This document shows positions 26,461 through 34,319 of a DNA stretch of 59,029 bases, one piece after another. Under the pieces are notes generated by a model that saw only the letters and a list, made by a program, of their open reading frames with translations, was not told the origin of the DNA and did no database searches. Source of the DNA: M55B165 sp051744245 (GTDB lineage Bacteria; Actinomycetota; Humimicrobiia; Humimicrobiales; Humimicrobiaceae); NCBI GenBank assembly GCA_051744245.1, contig JBNJCV010000001.1:1-59029 (forward strand), written 5' to 3'. Every line of letters starts with the position of its first letter. Within the stretch, counting starts at the first letter, position 1. The position numbers and the translations under genes were made by a program.

Positions 26461-27198
26461 ATGAAAGATATAGCTATAGTATGTGATGTAATGAAAAATG
26501 AATTCCGGGATAGGGATAAGAACTTGCCATCAGATAATATGGATTTCATATTTTTAGAGCAGCACCTGCATGATGCTCCGGATAAAATGAGAGTTAGGCT
26601 GCAGGAAGAAATAGATAAAATAGATGATAGTTATGGGAGAATAATACTGGGCTATGGTTTGTGCAGCAATGGAGTTGTAGGCCTAAAGTCAGACCAGCAT
26701 GAAATAGTAATTCCAAAGGTTGATGACTGTATAAGCCTTTTTCTAGGCTCTAAAGAAAAGTATATAGAAGAATTTAAAAAAGATCCTGCTACATACTACC
26801 TGTGCAGGGGATGGATAGAATATGGAAGTGACCCTTATAGGGGGTACCTGGTCAATACTGGGCAGGAAGATAAGATTCCGGAAGGGTGGATAAGGAATAA
26901 GGAAAGGTATGGGAGAAAAATAAAGGATGAAGAAACTTCCAAATTCCTTATATCCCAAATGATGAGAAACTACAACCGGATTGTGCTGATAGATAACGGA
27001 GACCTGGAAGAAGTCCACGAGAAATATGCTAAAGATATGGTTAATTTTTTAAAGGAAATCCTGGGAAAGGAAATTAGCTTTGTAAAGATTAAGGGTTCCT
27101 CTGTATTGTTAAAAAAACTGTCCAATAAGGCTTGGGAAGACAGCAACTTTATTGTAATCAGTAAAGGCAAAAAGGTATCCAGGGAGGATTTTACCTAA
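26461..27198 (+). CDS. DUF1638 protein
   Basis: Matches the DUF1638 family: IILGYGLCSNGVVGL, then VIPKVDDCISLFLGSKEKYIEEF, and YYLCRGWIEYGSDPY. The conserved cysteines (in GLCSNG and DDCISL) suggest metal or cofactor binding. In other anaerobes this family often lies near corrinoid-dependent methyltransferase genes; its reaction is not established. Here it lies between an NADH-linked electron-transfer module and the acetyl-CoA synthase genes, which fits a role around corrinoid or one-carbon chemistry. The ATG follows a 196 bp spacer with two hairpins; no strong ribosome site is visible. Confidence 0.75.
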   Translation: MKDIAIVCDVMKNEFRDRDKNLPSDNMDFIFLEQHLHDAPDKMRVRLQEEIDKIDDSYGRIILGYGLCSNGVVGLKSDQHEIVIPKVDDCISLFLGSKEKYIEEFKKDPATYYLCRGWIEYGSDPYRGYLVNTGQEDKIPEGWIRNKERYGRKIKDEETSKFLISQMMRNYNRIVLIDNGDLEEVHEKYAKDMVNFLKEILGKEISFVKIKGSSVLLKKLSNKAWEDSNFIVISKGKKVSREDFT

Positions 27199-27257
27199 TA
27201 ATTGAAAGGTAAAACCATAAGTACATTAGACTAGCTCAGTCAAATTAAAACTATCAC

Positions 27258-27286
27258 TTGACTAACGGAAAAATACAATATATTAT
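27258..27286 (+). promoter_or_regulatory. Promoter of the second Fur-family gene
   Basis: TTGACT at 27258-27263 and TATTAT at 27281-27286 with a 17 bp spacer. The palindromic operator at 27289-27306 starts just after the -10 element. Confidence 0.6.
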
Positions 27287-27288
27287 AA

Positions 27289-27306
27289 TAGTAACAATTA
27301 TTACTA
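27289..27306. promoter_or_regulatory. Palindromic Fur/PerR-like operator
   Basis: TAGTAACAATTATTACTA is an 18-base palindrome with one mismatched pair at its centre. It lies between the -10 element and the start of the Fur-family gene. This suggests autoregulation. It differs from the classical Fur box at 22803-22817. Confidence 0.65.
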
Positions 27307-27328
27307 TCATTTAGAAGGATTGTTACAA

Positions 27329-27787
27329 ATGGCAAGGGAAATAAAATATTGGGAAACTAAATTAAAAGAGCAGGGCTATAAATTCAGTACTCCCAGGAAG
27401 TTTATACTTAAGCTGTTGAGCGAAGAGAATAGGCTCCTTAGCGCCGATGACATTTACATGAAATTAAAAGAGATGGACTCTAGCATAGGCATTGCCACTG
27501 TATACAGAACACTAGATCTTCTTCACAGACTATCGCTTATATGCAAAATTAATGTGGGAACTGATAAGTCTTTATATATGTTATCCAAGAAATGCAAAGA
27601 GGAAGTATCTAATTATCTTATCTGTGAAAATTGCGGGAAAATTGTATTGAACAATAAATGTCTAAAAAGTGCTATAAAGATACGGCTTAAGGATGATGCA
27701 GAAAAAAATATCTATGATAACTGCAAGCTGAAGATAAATAATTTCCAGGTATTTTTTTCTGGCCTCTGTGACAAATGTTCTGAATAA
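27329..27787 (+). CDS. Fur-family metalloregulator (Fur/PerR/Zur type)
   Basis: Complete Fur-family protein with a winged helix (FSTPRKFILKLLSEENRLLSADDIYMKL, IGIATVYRTLDLLHRLSLICKIN) and a C-terminal domain with two CxxC zinc pairs (CENCGK and CDKCSE). The usual His-rich HHHDH segment is not seen; the domain begins YLICENCGKIV. The metal or signal sensed is therefore unclear. The ATG at 27329 lies ten bases after AGAAGG; a TTG at 27320 is too close to that site. A palindromic operator overlaps its promoter region. Candidate targets are itself, the fur-nuoE operon and the nearby Wood-Ljungdahl promoters. Confidence 0.88.
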   Translation: MAREIKYWETKLKEQGYKFSTPRKFILKLLSEENRLLSADDIYMKLKEMDSSIGIATVYRTLDLLHRLSLICKINVGTDKSLYMLSKKCKEEVSNYLICENCGKIVLNNKCLKSAIKIRLKDDAEKNIYDNCKLKINNFQVFFSGLCDKCSE

Positions 27788-27857
27788 TTCTTGCATTTTA
27801 GCTCCAGACCTCTTATATTATATCTGTTACTTCAAGTCACATATTAAAGGAGCTTAT

Positions 27858-28436
27858 ATGAAGAAAGTGTTAACAATTATTTTGCTGTTTTCCATGGTAA
27901 TTTTTATTTTTACAGGATGCAGGTGTGCGGCTGAGAAAATAACTGAAAAGGCTATAGAAAGGGCAGCTGCGGCAGAAGGCCAGGACGTGGATATTGATAC
28001 AGATGAAGACAAGGTCAGCATAACCGGGGAAGATGGTGAGACAGTTGAGATAGATTCGGATTCAGGAGAAACCACTATTAAAACTGAAGAAGGAGAGGTT
28101 ACTTATAGCGAAGGCGGTAATGAACTGCCAGAAGGTTTCCCGAACGTGGTGCCTGTATATCCGGATTTAAATATTGTCTCTTCGTCCAGTTTCAAAGAAG
28201 AGGGCAGCCAGGCCTATACGGTTATGGGATCTTATACAGGAAACGGTGAAGATGTTTTTAATTGGTACAAAGACCAGCTAGCGAGCTGGGATATTGAAAG
28301 TGAACAGTCAACTGATTTGGGCGAAGAAGGCTTATTTTATACTATTAATGCTAGTAGCGGAAATTATACCTTAAATGTGACTGTTACTGAATCAGAAGGT
28401 GAAAATGCGGTGCTTCTTAATGTAGAGCAAAAATAG
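27858..28436 (+). CDS. Putative secreted lipoprotein
   Basis: The signal peptide MKKVLTIILLFSMVIFIFTGC ends in a lipobox (FTGC), so the mature protein would be anchored through its N-terminal cysteine. An acidic repeat-like segment follows (EGQDVDIDTDEDKVSITGEDGETVEIDSDSGETTIKTEEGEV). The C-terminal half (LPEGFPNVVPVYPDLNIVSSSS ... NWYKDQLASWDIE ... TVTESEGENAVLLNVEQ) is a compact domain seen in other uncharacterised envelope proteins. The ATG at 27858 has AAAGGAG upstream. No function is recognised. A strong terminator follows. Confidence 0.75.
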   Translation: MKKVLTIILLFSMVIFIFTGCRCAAEKITEKAIERAAAAEGQDVDIDTDEDKVSITGEDGETVEIDSDSGETTIKTEEGEVTYSEGGNELPEGFPNVVPVYPDLNIVSSSSFKEEGSQAYTVMGSYTGNGEDVFNWYKDQLASWDIESEQSTDLGEEGLFYTINASSGNYTLNVTVTESEGENAVLLNVEQK

Positions 28437-28454
28437 CCCCAAAAATTATTAAGC

Positions 28455-28488
28455 AAAAGGCAGCTTCAATGCTGCCTTTTTCTTTTTT
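28455..28488 (+). terminator. Rho-independent terminator
   Basis: AAAAGGCAGC (28455-28464) pairs perfectly with GCTGCCTTTT (28471-28480) around the loop TTCAAT, followed by a T-rich run. It closes the lipoprotein transcript and insulates the Wood-Ljungdahl genes that follow. Confidence 0.9.
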
Positions 28489-28570
28489 GCTTTTTGGATT
28501 TCCTTATAATATAATCTTTACAAATTGCAACGATGCACTTTATTGTGGAGCTTAACTTTTATTAGTAATA

Positions 28571-30523
28571 ATGGAAAACCAGAAAAAATATCAAGTCAAA
28601 TTTCTTCCAACCAATAAAACAGCCACTTTTAAATACGGGTATAATTTAAGGCAAGCAATTCTTGATTCAGGCATAGAGATAGAATCTTCGTGTGGGGGCG
28701 TTGGCACTTGTGGCAAGTGCAGGGTCCAGATAAAGGAAGGAAAGCCAGAAACAAAAAAAAGCAAATTTATTTCGGAAACAGAAGAAAAAGAAGGCTTTGT
28801 TCTATCCTGCCTTACTAAAATTACGGATGACCTGGTGGTATTTATACCTGAACAGAAAAAGGCCAGGGCAATAATAGATAAGGGCAAACTAGCTGAATCT
28901 TCAGGAGTCTATGCAGCGGTAAGCAAGGATGAGTTTGAGGAAGCTGAAATTGATCCCTGGATTAAGAAGGCAGAACTTGAAGTGGAAGAGCCATCCCTAA
29001 GCTATGGGACTAGCGACCTTTACAGGTTTAAAAAAGCGGTAAAAGAAAAATTTGAAATAAAGGACTGCATTATCCCTATTGACGTTATAAGGGAGCTGCC
29101 AGACAAACTGAGAAAAGAAAATTGGAAAGTTACAGTTACCATAGACCTTAACCGGAAACTGGTTATGAACGTGGAGGCGGGCAAAAGCAGCGAAGAATTG
29201 TATGGGGTGGCATTAGACATTGGAACTACAACCATTGTGATGTATCTGGTTGACTTAGAGGATGGAAAAATTGTTGGAAGCAACTCTGAATACAATCCCC
29301 AGATCAGGTTCGGTGAGGACATTATAAATAGGATTGTATATGCCAACAAGGAGGACGGGCTAAAGAAGCTAAATGAAGTGGTAGTCGACTCTATAAATAA
29401 CCTTGTGTGGAGGCTTTTGCTTAACACCCATGTTGAGCCTGATAATATAGTTTCTATTGTGGTTTCTGGAAATTCTACCATGATGCACCTGTTTTACCGG
29501 GTGCCTCCTAAATATATAAGGGAAGAGCCTTATGTGACAGTGGCTAATAGGTTTTCTGACTGCCGGGCCAGGGAACTGGGGATAAAGCATGTCGGAAATG
29601 CTTTTGTGTTTGCCGTACAGGGGGTAGCAAGCTACCTTGGCGGGGATATCACTTCAGGAGTTCTTGCTACGGGAATGGGCAAAAAAAAGGACCTAGCCCT
29701 TTTTATAGATTTAGGCACAAATGGCGAGCTGGTAGTGGGAAACTCAGAGTGGATGATGGGTTGTTCATGCTCTGCTGGCCCTGCATTTGAAGGCGGGGGA
29801 GTAAAATGCGGAACCCGGGCAGTCGAAGGGGCTATCCAGAAAGTATGGATAGACCAGGAAACCTACAAAGCAGAGGTAGGGGTGATTGGCGGAGGAAAGC
29901 CCAGGGGAATATGCGGTTCCGGCCTTATCGATGTTATAGGGGAGATGTACCTGAAAGGGGTTATAGACAGAAAAGGGAAATTTAATAAAAATATCGGTAA
30001 CGAGTATCTAAAATGTGTTGAAAAGGATTGCCTGTATATCCTGGTTGACAGCAAGGACAGTGCAGACGGGAAAGAAATATATATAAGTGAAGTTGATATA
30101 GATAATTTGATGAGGGCTAAAGCGGCGGTTTATGCAGGGATAAAGACATTGCTGGAGGAAGTGGACTTAAGCGTTTATGACCTGGACAAAGTTTATTTAG
30201 CCGGGGGCTTGGGCAAGAAATTAAATATAGGGAATGCAGTGGTTATAGGAATGCTACCGGATATAAATGTAAATAAATATTACTTTTTGGGAAATACTTC
30301 TATTACTGGGGCATATCTGGGCTTGCTGTCATCTAAAAAATATACCGAAACTATTGAAATTGCTGATGCCCTTACCTATGTGGAATTAAGCGTTAACATG
30401 AAATTCATGGACAGGTATGTGGCAGGGCTTTTCTTCCCTTATACTGACCTTACAGATTTTCCAACGGTTGAAGAACTTATTTTTTCATTAGATAATAAAA
30501 ACAGGAGTAGAAAAGAAAAATAA
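28571..30523 (+). CDS. acsV: RACo: ATP-dependent reductive activator of the corrinoid iron-sulfur protein
   Basis: Returns inactive Co(II) corrinoid to Co(I) with ATP. The N-terminal [2Fe-2S] ferredoxin domain is marked by CGGVGTCGKCRVQI and a later cysteine in FVLSCLTK. A linker domain follows, then a C-terminal actin-like ATPase region (VALDIGTTTIVMYLVDL, VVSGNSTMMHLFY, LFIDLGTNGELVVGN, GICGSGLIDVIGEMYLKG, KVYLAGGLGKKLNIGNAV). The length of 650 aa is typical. It starts the cooC-acs block three bases before cooC. No clear ribosome site precedes the ATG. A second paralogue is at 55242-57083. Confidence 0.93.
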   Translation: MENQKKYQVKFLPTNKTATFKYGYNLRQAILDSGIEIESSCGGVGTCGKCRVQIKEGKPETKKSKFISETEEKEGFVLSCLTKITDDLVVFIPEQKKARAIIDKGKLAESSGVYAAVSKDEFEEAEIDPWIKKAELEVEEPSLSYGTSDLYRFKKAVKEKFEIKDCIIPIDVIRELPDKLRKENWKVTVTIDLNRKLVMNVEAGKSSEELYGVALDIGTTTIVMYLVDLEDGKIVGSNSEYNPQIRFGEDIINRIVYANKEDGLKKLNEVVVDSINNLVWRLLLNTHVEPDNIVSIVVSGNSTMMHLFYRVPPKYIREEPYVTVANRFSDCRARELGIKHVGNAFVFAVQGVASYLGGDITSGVLATGMGKKKDLALFIDLGTNGELVVGNSEWMMGCSCSAGPAFEGGGVKCGTRAVEGAIQKVWIDQETYKAEVGVIGGGKPRGICGSGLIDVIGEMYLKGVIDRKGKFNKNIGNEYLKCVEKDCLYILVDSKDSADGKEIYISEVDIDNLMRAKAAVYAGIKTLLEEVDLSVYDLDKVYLAGGLGKKLNIGNAVVIGMLPDINVNKYYFLGNTSITGAYLGLLSSKKYTETIEIADALTYVELSVNMKFMDRYVAGLFFPYTDLTDFPTVEELIFSLDNKNRSRKEK

Positions 30524-30525
30524 TT

Positions 30526-31284
30526 ATGGGTAAAAGCATAGCAGTAGCCGGAAAAGGCGGCACAGGAAAAACTACTATAAGCGGACTTCTTATAAGGAAT
30601 TTGGCTGATAATAATAAAGTTCCCATACTTGCCTTAGATGCAGATCCCAATTCAAATCTCAATGAGGTACTGGGGGTAGAGGTTAAGTCTACTGTAGGGA
30701 TGCTGCGGGAAGAGTTTAAAAAAAATGCCCCTAGGATGGCAAAGGGAATTTACAAAGATCAGCTGGTGGAGATGAACATACAGGAAGCTTTAGTGGAGAA
30801 TAAGAAATATGACCTTCTGGTAATGGGCAGGGGTGAAGGCCCGGGATGCTATTGTTATGCGAATTCACTGTTTAGGAAATATATAGAGATGCTGCAGGAT
30901 AATTATAATTTCATTGTTATGGATAATGAAGCGGGAATGGAGCATTTAAGCAGGAGAACTACCCAGGATATTGATTACCTGTTGATTGTTTCTGATCCTT
31001 CCCCCAGGGGGATTATGACGGCAGCAAGAATAAGGGACCTGGCTATGGACCTGGAACTGAAGGTAAAAGATATTTTTTTAATAGTAAACAGGGTAAAAGA
31101 TAAGTTGGATAAGAGATTAGAGGGGCAAATTGAGGACAATAATCTTAAGTTGCTCTCAGTGCTAAACTATGATGATGATATTTTTGAAATGGACATATCC
31201 TCAGGCTCTGTTTTTAGCCTGCCTGCTTCAAGCAGTTCTTTAGGCAAGTCTGAAGATATTTTAAAACAGTTGGATATTATATAG
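30526..31284 (+). CDS. cooC: CooC-type nickel-insertion ATPase
   Basis: P-loop ATPase of the CooC/AcsF type, which matures the nickel site of CO dehydrogenase or acetyl-CoA synthase. The deviant Walker A motif is GKGGTGKTT at residues 9-17, followed by ALDADPNSNLNEVLG. The family cysteines are seen in GEGPGCYCYANSLFRKYI, the pair that binds metal at the dimer interface. VMDNEAGMEHLSRRT corresponds to Walker B and the following switch. It lies between RACo and acsD; a 124 bp spacer with a palindrome follows. Confidence 0.94.
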   Translation: MGKSIAVAGKGGTGKTTISGLLIRNLADNNKVPILALDADPNSNLNEVLGVEVKSTVGMLREEFKKNAPRMAKGIYKDQLVEMNIQEALVENKKYDLLVMGRGEGPGCYCYANSLFRKYIEMLQDNYNFIVMDNEAGMEHLSRRTTQDIDYLLIVSDPSPRGIMTAARIRDLAMDLELKVKDIFLIVNRVKDKLDKRLEGQIEDNNLKLLSVLNYDDDIFEMDISSGSVFSLPASSSSLGKSEDILKQLDII

Positions 31285-31339
31285 TTTAATTAATCAAAAT
31301 GACTGAACTTTTTTATAAAAGATGATAAAATGATTTAAT

Positions 31340-31357
31340 TTGTAAGATAACTTACAA
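31340..31357. promoter_or_regulatory. 18-bp palindrome upstream of acsD (Rex-like spacing)
   Basis: TTGTAAG-ATAA-CTTACAA is a perfect inverted repeat with 7-base arms and a 4-base spacer, 52 bases before the acsD start. The TTGT ... ACAA ends and 18-base length are those of Rex (NADH/NAD sensor) operators, but the inner arm bases differ from the Rex consensus. It is a good candidate redox operator for the acs operon. Confidence 0.55.
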
Positions 31358-31408
31358 CGCATTGTGTATTATGTAACTATTTAGTAACAATATAAAAGGG
31401 GGAGAAAA

Positions 31409-32344
31409 TTGAGTTTTAAATTCCCAAAAAATGAATATGCAGGCAAGATCGCATCTGTAAATTTAAAGTCCGGAACAGTGGTAGGTGGTGATGAAGCCTT
31501 ACCTTTTTACAGTTTTGAGGGTAATATTCCAAACAAGCCTATAATTGCGATGGAAGTTTATGACAGCAAACCGGAGGGCTGGCCTGAAAGCGTGGATAAG
31601 TATTTTAATGATGTTTACGATGATCCGGTAAAATGGGCAAAAAAATGTATAGATGAGTATGGGGCAGAGAGTATCTGCTTGCAGCTTAAAAGTGTTAATC
31701 CGGATTCTGGGGATATGAAACCCCAGGAAGCTGCTGAAATTGTAAAAAAGGTAAGTGATGCTATAGAAAAGCCCTTGATTGTATATGGGGATGGTCCCAT
31801 GGAAAAAATTGAAGATGTAATGAAAAAAGTATCAGAGGTAAACCAGGATTCCGATATCCTTATAGGATGGGTGGAAGAAGATTACTATAAGACAGTGGCA
31901 GCAGCTTGTATGGGCTATAATAATAATGTCATATCTGTAAATTCAATGGATGTAAACATTGCCAAGCAGCTTAATATCCTGTTAACCCAGCTGGGGCTTC
32001 CAGCAGAAAGAATTGTGATGGACCCATCAACTGCCAGCATAGGATATGGTATTGAATATTGTTATTCCAGCATGGAAAGGCTCAAAATTGCTGCATTGCT
32101 CCAGGACGATAAAATGACCCAAATGCCATTGATAGTTAATTTAGCCCCCCAGGTTTGGAAGGTAAAGGAAGTAAAAGAAAGTGAAGAGGATTATCCTGAG
32201 TGGGGTGATCTGGAACAAAGAGGCATAAACTGGGAATCTATTTCTGCAATGGCGACTCTTGTATCGGGTGCAAATATTGTGGTTATGAGGCACCCTAAGG
32301 CTGTGAGCATGGTAAAAGAAGTTATAAATAATTTAATACAATAA
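31409..32344 (+). CDS. acsD: Corrinoid iron-sulfur protein small subunit
   Basis: Small (beta/delta) subunit of the corrinoid iron-sulfur protein, which carries the methyl group to acetyl-CoA synthase. It is a TIM-barrel protein with family segments such as KPIIAMEVYDSKPEGWP, KPLIVYGDGPMEK, RIVMDPSTASIGYGIEYCYSSMERLKIAALL and WESISAMATLVSGANIVVMRHP. The length of 311 aa is normal. The start is TTG at 31409, preceded by GGGGGAG at good spacing. It is followed by acsA, acsB and acsC on the same strand. Confidence 0.95.
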   Translation: MSFKFPKNEYAGKIASVNLKSGTVVGGDEALPFYSFEGNIPNKPIIAMEVYDSKPEGWPESVDKYFNDVYDDPVKWAKKCIDEYGAESICLQLKSVNPDSGDMKPQEAAEIVKKVSDAIEKPLIVYGDGPMEKIEDVMKKVSEVNQDSDILIGWVEEDYYKTVAAACMGYNNNVISVNSMDVNIAKQLNILLTQLGLPAERIVMDPSTASIGYGIEYCYSSMERLKIAALLQDDKMTQMPLIVNLAPQVWKVKEVKESEEDYPEWGDLEQRGINWESISAMATLVSGANIVVMRHPKAVSMVKEVINNLIQ

Positions 32345-32375
32345 TTTTAAGTATAGAAGGATGGTGCAAGGCACG

Positions 32376-34319
32376 ATGAAATCCAAAGATAAAGATAAAA
32401 AACAAAGAAGTGAAGATAAGGCGGTAAATGAGATTCTGGAAAACTTGGAAGAAGGAGTGGAAACTGTTTTTGACCGCTCTGATTCCATGAAATGCTGCCC
32501 TATTGGTTCGGGCGTTTCCGGAATTTGCTGCAAGAATTGCTCAATGGGACCTTGCAGGGTCAGGGAAGGAAAAACTGGCTTATGCGGGGCGACCATGGGA
32601 ACAATAGCAGCCAGGAATCTGGCAAGGCATATTGCGGCAGGAGCAGCTGCCCACTCTGACCATGGTAGAGACCTCGCTGTGCTGTTAAAAGATGTGGCTG
32701 AAGGTAATGCAGAGGGGCTTAGGATAAAAGATGAGATGAAGCTTTTAAGGTTTGCTAAAAACCTTGGAATAGAAACAAAGGACAAAGAAGTAAACGAAAT
32801 AGCCATAGAGGCTGCCGAAAAGTCACTTTCGCTATTTGGCCAGCAGGAAGGCGAGATAGACTTAATAAAGATTGCTCCCAAGAAAAGGCAGGAGAAGTGG
32901 AAAAAATATAATATTGTTCCCAGGGGTGTGGACAGGGAGGTTGTTGAAACCCTCCACCGTACTCACATGGGTGTGGATCAGGATGCAGAACATATTTTAG
33001 ACCATGCTCTGCGCAATGCATTATCTGATGGCTGGGGCGGTTCAATGATTGCCACGGAGATAACAGATATACTTTTTACTACACCAAAAGCATTACCGGC
33101 AAAAACTAATTTAGGCATGCTGTCTGAAGATGAAGTAAATATAGTTGTGCATGGCCATGAACCCACCTTGTCTGAAGTTATTGCAGAGATGGCCAATAAT
33201 GAAGAGATGGTTAAATATGCAAAAGAAAAAGGGGCTAAAGGAATTAATGTTGTGGGTATATGCTGTACAGCCAATGAAGTGCTCATGAGGCAGGGCATTG
33301 CCCCTATCGGAAATTTCTTGTCACAGGAGCTGGCCATCATGACTTCGGCAGTAGAGGCTATGGTGGTTGACATACAATGCATAATGCAGTCTATAAGCAA
33401 GGTGGCAGAGAAATACCACACAAAATTAATTACCTCATCTGCAAAGTGCAAGATACCCGGGGCAACCCATATGGAATTTGATGAAAAGAAAGCCCCGACT
33501 ATTGCCAAGGAAATCATAAAGAATGCAATCGATAACTTTAAAAATAGAAAAGAACCAAAAATTCCCCAGGTTACATCAGACCTTGTTGCAGGGTTTTCCC
33601 ATGAGTATATTAGATATATGCTGGGAGGCAGGTTTAGGGAATCATTCAGGCCTTTAAATGATGGAATAATAGATGGAAGGATACAGGGCGTGGTAGCTGT
33701 TGTGGGCTGCAATAATGCAAGGCATCCCCAGGATAAGTACCATAACTTTTTGACCAGGGAACTTATAAAGCGGGATTATTTGGTAGTTCAGACAGGCTGC
33801 GGCGCATTGGCTTCTGCAAAGTGTGGCCTGATGATGCCTGAAGCAATGGAAGAAGTTGGTGACGGCTTGAGGTCAATTTGTGAAGCAGTAGGTATACCTC
33901 CGGTACTGCATCTCGGCTCTTGTGTGGATAATTCAAGAATACTTACTATAGTTTCTGAAGTGGTAGAAGAAGGGGGACTGGGCGAAGACATAAGCGACTT
34001 GCCGGTGGCAGGAATTGCCCCTGAATGGATGAGCGAGAAAGCATTATCCATTGGCTCCTATTTTGCAGCCAGCGGAGTTTATGTGGCTTTTAGCGGAGAG
34101 CCCATACCTGTTACTTCCAGCCAGGAAGTGGTTGATATAATGACCAAGGGCTGGGACCAGAAATTCGGAGGAATGCTGGAGTACGTGCCTGATATTGAAG
34201 AGTTATTAAATAAAGTAATAAATCATATCCAAGCTAAAAGAAAAGCGCTAAAAATTGATGTTAAGAAAGAAAGAGTGCTTTTCGACATGGAAGCAAGGAG
34301 GGAATTAGGAAATGTCTAA
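32376..34319 (+). CDS. acsA: Carbon monoxide dehydrogenase catalytic subunit
   Basis: Ni-Fe CO dehydrogenase that reduces CO2 to CO for acetyl-CoA synthesis. N-terminal cluster ligands for the B and D clusters are in KCCPIGSGVSGICCKNCSMGPCRV. C-cluster region motifs include VNIVVHGHEP, GICCTANEVLMRQG, SSAKCKIPGATHMEF, VVGCNNARHPQDKYH, QTGCGALASAKCG and LHLGSCVDNSR. The length of about 647 aa is normal. I use the ATG at 32376 (AAGG four bases upstream); an in-frame ATG at 32361 touches the ribosome-site-like GAAGG and is less likely. It overlaps acsB by 8 bp. Confidence 0.95.
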   Translation: MKSKDKDKKQRSEDKAVNEILENLEEGVETVFDRSDSMKCCPIGSGVSGICCKNCSMGPCRVREGKTGLCGATMGTIAARNLARHIAAGAAAHSDHGRDLAVLLKDVAEGNAEGLRIKDEMKLLRFAKNLGIETKDKEVNEIAIEAAEKSLSLFGQQEGEIDLIKIAPKKRQEKWKKYNIVPRGVDREVVETLHRTHMGVDQDAEHILDHALRNALSDGWGGSMIATEITDILFTTPKALPAKTNLGMLSEDEVNIVVHGHEPTLSEVIAEMANNEEMVKYAKEKGAKGINVVGICCTANEVLMRQGIAPIGNFLSQELAIMTSAVEAMVVDIQCIMQSISKVAEKYHTKLITSSAKCKIPGATHMEFDEKKAPTIAKEIIKNAIDNFKNRKEPKIPQVTSDLVAGFSHEYIRYMLGGRFRESFRPLNDGIIDGRIQGVVAVVGCNNARHPQDKYHNFLTRELIKRDYLVVQTGCGALASAKCGLMMPEAMEEVGDGLRSICEAVGIPPVLHLGSCVDNSRILTIVSEVVEEGGLGEDISDLPVAGIAPEWMSEKALSIGSYFAASGVYVAFSGEPIPVTSSQEVVDIMTKGWDQKFGGMLEYVPDIEELLNKVINHIQAKRKALKIDVKKERVLFDMEARRELGNV

